Origin: Chryseobacterium gleum
Lineage (GTDB): Bacteria > Bacteroidota > Bacteroidia > Flavobacteriales_D > Crocinitomicaceae
Assembly (NCBI GenBank): GCA_945897805.1
Contig: CAMDFX010000016.1
Span: 1 to 53,137 of the forward strand
Reading direction: 5' to 3'
DNA: 53,137 nt
The notes under the pieces were generated by a model. The model saw only the letters and a list, made by a program, of their open reading frames with translations, was not told where the DNA came from and did no database searches. The translations under genes were made by a program, and so were the position numbers. Positions 1 to 7,464 of this stretch are shown piece after piece (within the stretch, counting starts at the first letter, position 1; each line of letters begins with the position of its first letter).

Positions 1-450
1 ACAGGTACAATTGCTTGGCAAAGATCAACAAATGGTACAACATGGACAACAATTTCAGGTCAAACAACATCAAGTTTAGCAACTGGGAATCTTTCTGTTT
101 CTACTTCTTACAGAGTAAAAGCGACAGTAGGAACTTGTTTTGTTTATTCACCTGTTTTTACAGTAACAGTAAATTCTCCAAGATCTTCTGAAATTGCTTC
201 AACTTCTTTTGGAGCTGTTGCTTATCCAAATCCATTTGCTGATAATTTCATGTTAGAAGTAAGTGCTTCTACTAACGAGATGATTCAAGTAAATGTATAC
301 GATATGTTAGGTAAATTGGTTGAAAATCACCAAGTGAATGTTTCAGATTTATCAACGTTCGTAATTGGTAATAAATTTGTTTCTGGAGTTTACAACATTG
401 AAGTAATTCAAGGTACTCAAATCGAAAGATTGAGAGTTGTTAAAAACTAA
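1..450 (+). CDS. T9SS type A sorting-domain protein (3' end only)
   Basis: Open from the first base of the window in frame 1 to a TAA at 448-450, so this is the last 149 codons of a larger gene. Residues about 1-60 of the visible part look like the end of an Ig-like or fibronectin-like adhesin domain (alternating Thr/Ser strands, one Cys). Then comes a typical type IX secretion C-terminal domain: the YPNPF motif about 74 residues in, the strand-turn pattern VYDMLGKLVE, the GVYNIEV strand, and the basic end RLRVVKN. Such domains direct export across the outer membrane and are cut off when the protein is attached to the surface. The function of the missing N-terminal part cannot be told. The Met at 250 is internal and not a start. 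Confidence 0.9.
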   Translation, partial: TGTIAWQRSTNGTTWTTISGQTTSSLATGNLSVSTSYRVKATVGTCFVYSPVFTVTVNSPRSSEIASTSFGAVAYPNPFADNFMLEVSASTNEMIQVNVYDMLGKLVENHQVNVSDLSTFVIGNKFVSGVYNIEVIQGTQIERLRVVKN

Positions 451-468
451 GAATACCAATTAATATTG

Positions 469-501
469 AAACCCGCTTCGATTTTTCGAAGCGGGTTTTT
501 T
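469..501 (+). terminator. Rho-independent terminator of the T9SS gene
   Basis: A perfect 13-bp stem (469-481 with 486-498) and a TTTT loop, ending in a T run, lie 19 bases after the stop codon at 450. The arms read AAACCCGCTTCGA and its complement. It separates this gene from the convergent minus-strand operon that ends at 587. Confidence 0.9.
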
Positions 502-586
502 ATTGGTAAAATTTTTAAAAGAGAAAATTGTAAAGTTGAAGGTCCTAGTATATAGAATGAATTGAAAATCTAATCAAGATTATTTT

Positions 587-1246
587 TTATCTACCGCCAA
601 AAATGCTACTGCCAATTCTTACCATCGTGCTGCCTTCTTCAATCGCAATGGCATAATCTCCACTCATGCCCATCGAAAGTTCTTTGAAGTCTGAATTGAA
701 TTTGAAATGGTGACTTTTGATAACCTGAAAATAGTTATGAAGTGTTCTAAATTCATCTCTGATTTGCTCTTCATCTTCAACAAAAGAGGCCATTCCCATC
801 AGTCCTACGATGCGCACATTTTCCATTTCGATGAATTCTTTGGATTCCAAAATTTCAGTCGCTTCTTCAAAAGATAAACCAAATTTTGTTTCTTCTGATG
901 CTATGAAAAATTGTAGCAAACAATCAATGATACGGTTATTTTTCTTTCCTTCCTTGTCTATTTCTTTCAATAATTTCAAACTGTCAACAGCGTGAATTAA
1001 AGTCACAAAAGGCGCAATGTATTTGACTTTATTAGTTTGTAAATGTCCAATCAAATGCCATTGTATATCTTTTGGCAAAGATTCCTGTTTATCAACCATT
1101 TCTTGGACTTTATTTTCCCCAAAAACACGTTGTCCAGCTTGATAAGCTTGAATGAGATCTTCGTTTGGTTTGGTTTTAGAAACGGCGATTAATTGGACAG
1201 AAGCTGGCAGAGTTTCCTTCAAGGATAATATTTTTTCAGCAATCAT
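587..1246 (-). CDS. YggS/PROSC-family pyridoxal phosphate homeostasis protein
   Basis: A 219-aa protein of the usual YggS length with the alanine-racemase-like TIM-barrel fold of that family. The PLP lysine is K24 in AVSKTKP, followed by the family blocks GQRVFGENKVQE, WHLIGHLQTNK, GLMGMAS and the phosphate-binding GMSGDYAIAIEEGSTMVRIG near the end. These proteins bind PLP without a known enzymatic reaction and buffer free PLP and keto/amino acid pools. The start ATG overlaps the stop of the DUF1015 gene by 4 bases, which indicates translational coupling. It is the last gene of a serC-serA-DUF1015-yggS run. A link to PLP-dependent SerC in the same operon is plausible but inferred. Confidence 0.93.
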   Translation of the reverse strand: MIAEKILSLKETLPASVQLIAVSKTKPNEDLIQAYQAGQRVFGENKVQEMVDKQESLPKDIQWHLIGHLQTNKVKYIAPFVTLIHAVDSLKLLKEIDKEGKKNNRIIDCLLQFFIASEETKFGLSFEEATEILESKEFIEMENVRIVGLMGMASFVEDEEQIRDEFRTLHNYFQVIKSHHFKFNSDFKELSMGMSGDYAIAIEEGSTMVRIGSSIFGGR

Positions 1247-2481
1247 TCTTTGATATTATAAATCGTTAATCCACTGCGCATTTTTGGCTCAACCCAAGTT
1301 GATTTTGGTGGCATGATCATTTGATGGTCTGCAACTCTTTTTACTTGCGACATATTCAGCGGGAATAACACAAATCCAATCTCCGCTTTTCCAGCCTGAA
1401 TGGGTTTTGAAATGGCATCTAGTCCTAAATTACCGCTAATAAACTCAATATTTTGGTCCGTTTTTAAGTCTTCTATTCCCAAAATTGGTGTTAAGATTTC
1501 TTGCGTCAAAATTTCTGGATCCAAGCATGAAACTGGATGTTCTTCATGTATAATATTTGTTTTGCATGTCAATGAATACCAATCATTCTTCAAATTCATT
1601 GTGATTTGATGTTCATGCGCTGGTTTGCGGGCACTGGCTAATTTTTCGATTTCAAATGAATCCGCTAATCGTGCTAAAAATTCCTTGTCCGATAAGCCAT
1701 TTAATTTTTTCACAAGTCGATTGAACTCTAGAATATTCAAACGATTTTCGTCAATTAAAAACGCCAGAAAGTAGTGGTGATTTTCTCCTTTTGGAGTTCC
1801 GCCTCTTTCCTCAATGATTTCAGCTAATTTTGCCGAAGATGCTGAACGATGATGGCCATCTGCGATATAACTTGCAGGAATCGCTTCAAAAGCTTTTAAA
1901 ATAGCTTCTGTTTGCGGTATTGATAGCATCCAAAGTTCATGCTTAATCATATCAGTGGTGGAAAATTCAAATTCTGGTCTTTCTTTTGAAATTTCAGCGT
2001 ATAAATTTTCTAAGTTTTCATTGTGCGGATAGGAGAGGAGTACAGGTTCGGCATTAAATCCTACAATGTCTAAATAATCTGTAAACATGGCTTCCCTTGA
2101 AGTCAAAGTTGCTTCATGTTTTTTGATTAAATCTTGGTTATATTCTTCCACACTTGCGCCTGCAATAATTCCCAAATAGGCATGATTGTCTTTCGTTTGT
2201 TGATAGAGATAAAGTGTTTCTATTGGATCTTGAACCAAAATTCCTAAATCACAAAAATTATCAAATTCTTTTTTGACATTTAAAAATCGTTCGCGTGAAT
2301 TTGGTCTTGTTTTCACAATCTCCCCAAATTCAGGATTGATAATGTGAATGAAAGAATAAGGATTCGTTTCCAATTTGGCTTTCAGTACTGAATCTTTGTA
2401 GGTGTAAACGGGTCTCGTGGCCACCAAATGTACCTTATCTCGCGTTGGACGAATTGCTTTAAACGGTTTTAATTTTGCCAT
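1243..2481 (-). CDS. DUF1015 domain protein
   Basis: A 412-aa protein of the DUF1015 family (the usual length is about 400-420). The start at 2481 gives MAKLKPFKAIRPTRDK, the conserved N-terminus; an ATG 36 bases upstream only adds an unconserved hydrophobic leader. Family landmarks include the IADGHHRSASSA block about halfway along and ETLYLYQQ near residue 100. The biochemical role is not established. The family is commonly found next to serA and serC in Bacteroidota, as here, so a role tied to serine or PLP metabolism is often suspected. The 3' end overlaps yggS by 4 bases and serA ends about 50 bases upstream. No signal peptide is visible, so it is probably cytosolic. Confidence 0.85.
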   Translation of the reverse strand: MAKLKPFKAIRPTRDKVHLVATRPVYTYKDSVLKAKLETNPYSFIHIINPEFGEIVKTRPNSRERFLNVKKEFDNFCDLGILVQDPIETLYLYQQTKDNHAYLGIIAGASVEEYNQDLIKKHEATLTSREAMFTDYLDIVGFNAEPVLLSYPHNENLENLYAEISKERPEFEFSTTDMIKHELWMLSIPQTEAILKAFEAIPASYIADGHHRSASSAKLAEIIEERGGTPKGENHHYFLAFLIDENRLNILEFNRLVKKLNGLSDKEFLARLADSFEIEKLASARKPAHEHQITMNLKNDWYSLTCKTNIIHEEHPVSCLDPEILTQEILTPILGIEDLKTDQNIEFISGNLGLDAISKPIQAGKAEIGFVLFPLNMSQVKRVADHQMIMPPKSTWVEPKMRSGLTIYNIKE

Positions 2482-2532
2482 AAAGAAGATAACAATGAGT
2501 GATGAAAAATGAATCACTACTCAAAATTGATA

Positions 2533-3492
2533 TTAAAAAGTTCCGAATTGCTTGATAATCAAATTGGCTAATTCTAAACCGATTCTATCTTGTGCTTCTA
2601 GGGTTGCAGCACCAATATGCGGTGTACAAGCAATTTTAGGATGATTCAATAAATCTTTTCTAGGATTTGGTTCATTTTCATAAACATCCAATGCGATTCC
2701 AGCAACAACTCCAGATTCTAACGCATCCAATAAATCGTCTTCATTTACAACACCGCCTCGAGCTGCATTGACAATGCGAACACCTTTTTTCATTTTTGCA
2801 AATTCCGTTGCTGTAATCACTGCACTTCCATCTGCTTGCTTAGGAACATGAATTGAGATAAAATCTGCATTTGCAAGTAAATAGTCAAGGTCTGTGATTA
2901 CAGAAACTTTTAACTTTGGCGTTCCCAATCCAGGGATTTCTGCCAATTCAACTTCGCATTCTTCAGCAATTTTCCCAACAGCAATTACTTTCATTCCGAT
3001 AGCCAATGCGTAGGAAGCCAAAGATTGTCCAATTCTTCCAAATCCAATGATACCTAGTGTTTTGCCTCTTAACTCAATTCCTTTGGCGTAATTTTTTTTC
3101 AAAGTGTTGAAATCACCTGTTTCCATATTTTTGAATGAATCAGGTAAAAATCTTGACAACGAAAACAATTGTCCCATCACTAATTCCGCAACAGATTGAG
3201 ACGATGAAGCAGGAGTATTGATTACTGTTCTTCCATTTTCTCGGGCATAAGCAACATCAATGTTGTCCATTCCAACGCCACCACGACCAATTAATTTTAA
3301 TCCCGGACATGCGTCGATTACCTCCTTGCGAACCGTCGTGGCACTTCTGACCAAAACAATTTCATAATTTTCCTCATTGACGGCTTTTGCCAAATCAATT
3401 TGTTCAACTTTGTCTGTCACCACTGTATAACCAGCATTCTGTAAAGCGATTTTTCCCTCTTCAGAAATACCATCATTTGCTAATATTTTCAT
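2533..3492 (-). CDS. serA: D-3-phosphoglycerate dehydrogenase (short form)
   Basis: A 319-aa D-2-hydroxyacid dehydrogenase oxidising 3-phosphoglycerate to 3-phosphohydroxypyruvate, the first step of serine synthesis. The Rossmann loop is GFGRIG (150-155). Catalytic residues of the family are present: R245 in NAARGG, E274 in YENEP and H292 in PHIGAAT. GRGGVGMDNID (69-79) is typical of SerA. It lacks the C-terminal ACT domain of long SerA forms, so serine feedback through ACT is not expected. Oddly, the strand after the glycine loop reads VIAVGKI, without the acidic residue that usually binds the NAD ribose. The neighbouring serC makes the assignment firm over other hydroxyacid dehydrogenases. 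Confidence 0.92.
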   Translation of the reverse strand: MKILANDGISEEGKIALQNAGYTVVTDKVEQIDLAKAVNEENYEIVLVRSATTVRKEVIDACPGLKLIGRGGVGMDNIDVAYARENGRTVINTPASSSQSVAELVMGQLFSLSRFLPDSFKNMETGDFNTLKKNYAKGIELRGKTLGIIGFGRIGQSLASYALAIGMKVIAVGKIAEECEVELAEIPGLGTPKLKVSVITDLDYLLANADFISIHVPKQADGSAVITATEFAKMKKGVRIVNAARGGVVNEDDLLDALESGVVAGIALDVYENEPNPRKDLLNHPKIACTPHIGAATLEAQDRIGLELANLIIKQFGTF

Positions 3493-3571
3493 ACTTAAAA
3501 TATAAGTTTTCAGTTTAATTTAAATACAAAAGAAGAATAGACAATCTAAGACATAATATCTAGAGTCTTTC

Positions 3572-3596
3572 GTCTAATGTCTTCTGTCTAATGTCT
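3572..3596. repeat. Two 11-bp direct repeats with 14-bp period
   Basis: GTCTAATGTCT occurs at 3572-3582 and again at 3586-3596, just after the serC stop. A third degenerate unit (AGAGTCTTT) precedes them, giving a 14-base ladder. It fills part of the 107-base gap between serC and serA. It is not an obvious terminator or promoter. Confidence 0.7.
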
Positions 3597-3599
3597 AGA

Positions 3600-4667
3600 T
3601 TATCCGTTTGTTCTCGTAAATTCTTTCATCACGTCGACCAACACTTGCACACTTGACAGTGGCAATGCATTGTACATGGACGCCCTATATCCTCCAACAG
3701 ATCTATGACCAGGAAGTCCAACGATTCCTGCACCTTTCCAAGCTGCATCAAATTTATCAGACAAAGATTCATCTGTCAATTTGAATGTAGCATTCATATT
3801 TGAACGATCTTCTTTTGCCACGTTTCCAACGAATAAAGGATTGCTGTCAATTTCATTGTACAATAAATTTCCTTTCGCGATATTTTCAATCTCTTTTGCT
3901 TTAACCCCGCCATTTTTCAATAAGTCGCGCAAATTAAGCATCGCAACATAAACTGAAAATACTGGAGGTGTATTCAACATCGATTCTTTTTCAACGTGTT
4001 GTTTCAAATCCAAATAGGTCGGCATAAAAGGAGAAGTGGATTTTCCTAAAACTGAATCTTTCACAATGTATAATGTGGCTCCAGCTGGTCCAAGATTTTT
4101 TTGCGCGCCTGCATATATCAAATCGAATTCGCTTATATTTATTTCTTTGGAGAAAATATCAGAGGACATATCGCAAATCAATGGCAAGTTCGTTTTAGGC
4201 GTTTCATGGAATTGCGTCCCATAGATTGTATTGTTTGAAGTATAGTGGAAATAATCCAATCCTTCAGGAATTGCATAATTTTTAGGAATATAATTGAATT
4301 GCTTGTCTTCAGATGAAGCCAATACTTGAACGTCTATTCCTACTTTTTTAGCTTCTTTGATTGCGCCTGTAGCCCAAGTTCCTGTGTTTAAATAAGCTGC
4401 TTTTTTATTTTCACGCATCATGTTTAGCGCAACAATGGTAAAACCAAGACTTGCACCTCCTTGTAAATATGCAACAGAATATCCTTCAGGAACATTCAGT
4501 GCTTTTTTTACTAAATCTAGCGCTTCATCCATAACTGCCACATAATCTTTATGGCGGTGAGATACTTCTAAAATTGAAAGTCCATTGAAATCAAGCACTG
4601 CTTCCGCGGCTTGTTTAAAGACATCTTGCGGCAAAATACAAGGTCCAGCACCAAAATTATGTTTCAT
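3600..4667 (-). CDS. serC: Phosphoserine aminotransferase
   Basis: A 355-aa class V PLP-dependent aminotransferase converting 3-phosphohydroxypyruvate and glutamate to phosphoserine and 2-oxoglutarate; it also acts in PLP synthesis in some bacteria. The N-terminus MKHNFGAGPCILP matches SerC, as do LEVSHRHKDY and YLQGGASLGF. The PLP lysine is K190 in GAQKNLGPAG. The C-terminal block GLPGHRSVGGYRASMYNA is the SerC signature. Length matches the family (about 360). It is the first gene of the minus-strand operon leading into serA. An upstream palindrome at 4685-4700 lies 18 bases from the start. No serB phosphatase is seen nearby. Confidence 0.97.
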   Translation of the reverse strand: MKHNFGAGPCILPQDVFKQAAEAVLDFNGLSILEVSHRHKDYVAVMDEALDLVKKALNVPEGYSVAYLQGGASLGFTIVALNMMRENKKAAYLNTGTWATGAIKEAKKVGIDVQVLASSEDKQFNYIPKNYAIPEGLDYFHYTSNNTIYGTQFHETPKTNLPLICDMSSDIFSKEINISEFDLIYAGAQKNLGPAGATLYIVKDSVLGKSTSPFMPTYLDLKQHVEKESMLNTPPVFSVYVAMLNLRDLLKNGGVKAKEIENIAKGNLLYNEIDSNPLFVGNVAKEDRSNMNATFKLTDESLSDKFDAAWKGAGIVGLPGHRSVGGYRASMYNALPLSSVQVLVDVMKEFTRTNG

Positions 4668-4684
4668 ATTTGATCTTTTAAGAA

Positions 4685-4700
4685 TGAGTTTTGTAACTCA
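4685..4700. promoter_or_regulatory. Palindrome upstream of serC
   Basis: TGAGTT, four loop bases, then AACTCA form a perfect 6-bp inverted repeat 18-33 bases before the serC start. It could be an operator or a small leader hairpin. No convincing -7 box was found beside it, so the role is unknown. Confidence 0.3.
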
Positions 4701-4810
4701 CTAGTTTACGGTTTACAAATTTGCTTTTTTTTTTCCTCCTGACCAACTTTCTTGCGTTATAAAAATATTTATTCTTTTTTAATATTTGGAAACCTAAAAT
4801 TCATTCACAA

Positions 4811-4840
4811 AAAAAAGGACTGATTAAAAACCAGTCCTTT
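4811..4840 (-). terminator. Rho-independent terminator of the M43 protease gene
   Basis: A 9-bp stem (4814-4822 with 4832-4840, arms AAAGGACTG and complement) is followed on the minus strand by a run of T. It lies 20 bases past the stop of the minus-strand gene at 4860. Confidence 0.85.
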
Positions 4841-4859
4841 CAATTATTTTTAAAAAGGA

Positions 4860-6992
4860 TTAAATAATAACCACTTTTTTAGTCATGTTAAATGCACCTT
4901 GGCTAATTTTCAAATAGTAGCATCCAGAAGCCAATGGACTTGATAATTCAAGTTTATGAGTTACTTCAACATTCATTGAATTATTAGTTTCAGTTGTAAT
5001 AATTTTTCCTTGCAAATCAACCAATTGGAATTCTACTGCATCTTCATTTGCCACGTAGTTGATTGAAACACCATTGCTAGAAGTGGTTGGATTTGGATAT
5101 ACAGTGATATCCATAGTGTTTAAAGGGTTTTCAGCAATACTTAAAACACCTGTTACGCGGATATTGTCAATGTAAATGTTGTTAGAAACATCTGAAGAAA
5201 CGAATTCAAATTTGAAACGCGTTCTTGTGTCTGCAGAGTTTCCTGGAACAGAAACTGTGGCTGTTTTCCACAAGTTATCTGTTGTTGGTTTGAAATCTAT
5301 TCCTGTTGAATTTCCAGCAGTCAACAATTCCGTCGTTGCCAATGTTTCTTTCAATGTCCATGTTCTACCGCAGTTTTTAGAAACATAAACTTTCAAAAGT
5401 TCAGTAATTTCTGATAAAGTAGCACCATTTGTTGCGTAAGCGTAGTCAAAAATCAATTCAGAACCTGCAGTAGTTGATAAATCGTAAGATGGTGTAATTA
5501 ATCCATCTTTGTTTCCTCCTAAACGGAAATTGTAGAAATATGTATCGGTGAACATTTGAGCGCTTGAAACATCTCTGTAATTATTCAATTTCATACATTT
5601 TGAATTTCCTTTTCCGTTTACATTGGTCAATTGCCATTTTGCATAGTTATCTTCCGGATTGTCAATTAACCAAGAAACAACATTTCCAGATTCAAAACTT
5701 TCTGAATGAGGTCCAGTTTTATCAGCCCAGCTTTGAGAAATATGAACTGTTTCCCAGCGCACTGTACTATCCGTTCCTGTTGCATTTGTAACAACTAATT
5801 TTACTTTTTTCCATCCAAGTCCAGAGAAAGTAACACTTGGATTAGCGATAGTTGATGTAGACGGTGTTCCATCGGTAAAATACCAAACTCTTGATTCAAC
5901 TGCTGCGTTCCACGATGCGTCTTTGAAAGTTACAGCATCTCCTTCACAAACAAATTTGCTACTTACACTGAAATCAGCGATTGGTGTACACAATGGTACA
6001 GGATTTGCCAAGGCACCTGTAATCATAAGGTTGGTGTCTTTCCATAAATTACTTCTGTTCGCAGTTTCAACGATTAAAGTATTTCTCATGAAATCAGCTT
6101 GATCTCTAGAGAACATAAAAGAACAATAAGAATAATCCATGTAGTTTTGGTAGTTTTCAACCACTGGAGGATTACAAATTGTTGCTTGGGCCAACGTTGA
6201 AGGACAATAATTAAATCCTTTTGTTTCTGGCGTATCGTCAATTCCATCGTCTCCACAAGCTACCATTGGTTCGTTTGTACTTCCCCAAGGGTGAGCTAAT
6301 CCTAAATAGTGACCAATCTCATGAGTCAAAGCGCGTGAACCATTTTCGTTTCCTGTTCCGATTCTTCCGATATAACCGTTCAAAATGATAATTCCATCAG
6401 CAAAGAAAAATGAACCCTCAGTTGCACCAGGATAGTATGCATAACCAGCAACACCATCACGCATTGTTCTTACTACCCAAACGTTTAGATATCTGGATCT
6501 CTGCCATTGGTTGTGTTTAGCATAATCATCGCCATTATTGGTTTCGTGCGAATAGATGTGCTCAATTCCATTTGTACAATTTCCATAAGGGTCAATTGTA
6601 GCTAATCTGAACTCGATATTGACATCGGCCGCAATGGTATCATAACCTGCAACCAACTGCGAAATGTCAGCATTTTGCTTACGGTAGTCACGATTTAAAA
6701 CTGCCATCTGGTCATAAACTTGTGCGTCAGAAATGTTTTCCGTTCCATATTCATGGATGATGTGAAAAACCATTGGAATAATATACGTTGTTTTGGCCTG
6801 TGCTCCAGTGCCTTTATTTAGACGAGCATTAGCAACAAGTTGATCGTAATCAGCTTTCATTTGCGGGTCTTGAGCCCACATTTCTTGTGTTCTTTTGTTG
6901 TGTCCACAGTTAAAGTGATTCTCCTGTGCATTCATAGAAAAAGAACACCCTAAAGCTAACACGAATAAAAATGAGTTGAATTTTAGTTTCAT
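4860..6992 (-). CDS. M43 (pappalysin-type) zinc metalloprotease with PKD domain and T9SS signal
   Basis: A 710-aa exported protease. A signal peptide covers residues 1-22 (cleavage near NAQ). The metzincin zinc motif HEIGHYLGLAH is at 224-234, with H224, E225, H228 and H234 as ligands and base; the Met-turn is YQNYMDYSYC with M285. Both are typical of the M43 family, which includes ulilysin and cytophagalysin. A PKD-like domain follows at about 340-430 (EGDAVTFKDAS), then a jelly-roll-like segment at about 440-630. The T9SS domain starts near VYPNPTTS (residue about 642) and ends KKVVII. It has its own terminator and a probable -7 box, so it is likely a single gene. It is inferred to degrade proteins outside the cell or at its surface. 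Confidence 0.93.
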   Translation of the reverse strand: MKLKFNSFLFVLALGCSFSMNAQENHFNCGHNKRTQEMWAQDPQMKADYDQLVANARLNKGTGAQAKTTYIIPMVFHIIHEYGTENISDAQVYDQMAVLNRDYRKQNADISQLVAGYDTIAADVNIEFRLATIDPYGNCTNGIEHIYSHETNNGDDYAKHNQWQRSRYLNVWVVRTMRDGVAGYAYYPGATEGSFFFADGIIILNGYIGRIGTGNENGSRALTHEIGHYLGLAHPWGSTNEPMVACGDDGIDDTPETKGFNYCPSTLAQATICNPPVVENYQNYMDYSYCSFMFSRDQADFMRNTLIVETANRSNLWKDTNLMITGALANPVPLCTPIADFSVSSKFVCEGDAVTFKDASWNAAVESRVWYFTDGTPSTSTIANPSVTFSGLGWKKVKLVVTNATGTDSTVRWETVHISQSWADKTGPHSESFESGNVVSWLIDNPEDNYAKWQLTNVNGKGNSKCMKLNNYRDVSSAQMFTDTYFYNFRLGGNKDGLITPSYDLSTTAGSELIFDYAYATNGATLSEITELLKVYVSKNCGRTWTLKETLATTELLTAGNSTGIDFKPTTDNLWKTATVSVPGNSADTRTRFKFEFVSSDVSNNIYIDNIRVTGVLSIAENPLNTMDITVYPNPTTSSNGVSINYVANEDAVEFQLVDLQGKIITTETNNSMNVEVTHKLELSSPLASGCYYLKISQGAFNMTKKVVII

Positions 6993-7012
6993 TTTATAAT
7001 AATTAGTTCATA

Positions 7013-7020
7013 CAAATTTA
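7013..7020 (-). promoter_or_regulatory. Probable -7 box for the M43 protease gene
   Basis: TAAATTTG on the minus strand matches the Bacteroidota -7 consensus TAnnTTTG exactly, 20 bases before the ATG. No clear TTG -33 element sits at the right distance, so support is partial. Confidence 0.45.
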
Positions 7021-7410
7021 GCAAATTATAAAAGATATTTAGGGTTAAAGTTATTAATTTTTATTTTTCAAGCAAATTTTGGAGGTGGTTTAGTGTAAAG
7101 CTTTATTTTTTTTGGAATAAGAAAAACGAAGCAGTAAAATGAGTCAATCATCTTCTGGAATGGTTTTTTTTGTTTGAAAATCAATTTATTAATCTGATTT
7201 AAAATGTAAAAAAATGAAACGTAATGAGCGCTTTTATGGAGGCTAATCACAACAATATTTTTTTTTCTATTTGGTAACTTTTCTTTCATTTCGTTCTCAA
7301 ACCTAGTAAAAAGGTATTGACAATTATTGTTTTAAAATGTCCTATTTATTAAAGTGTCATTTTGGAATGATTAAGTATTCTTTTTTTGAATTATATATTT
7401 TGCATAAACA
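7021..7410. other. AT-rich intergenic region without a supported gene
   Basis: Very AT-rich with many A and T runs. A 73-codon minus-strand open frame (7068-7289) has no recognisable family, no clear promoter and a low-complexity Lys/Phe/Ile composition, so I do not call it. Nothing else is visible before the terminator at 7411. Confidence 0.6.
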
Positions 7411-7444
7411 AAAAAAAGACCAATCTTTCGAATGGTCTTTTTAT
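7411..7444 (-). terminator. Terminator after the beta-helix/PKD protein gene
   Basis: An 8-bp stem (7415-7422 with 7433-7440, arms AAAGACCA and complement) has an A run on the left that reads as a T run on the minus strand, 25 bases past the stop at 7465. A shorter T run on the other side makes it possibly bidirectional. Confidence 0.8.
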
Positions 7445-7464
7445 AATCAAATCGTTTATTCTGA

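Noticed and set aside
7068-7289. 73-codon minus-strand open frame in the gap between the M43 protease and the beta-helix protein gene
   Set aside because: Low-complexity Lys/Phe/Ile composition, no family likeness and no promoter; typical of chance frames in AT-rich DNA.
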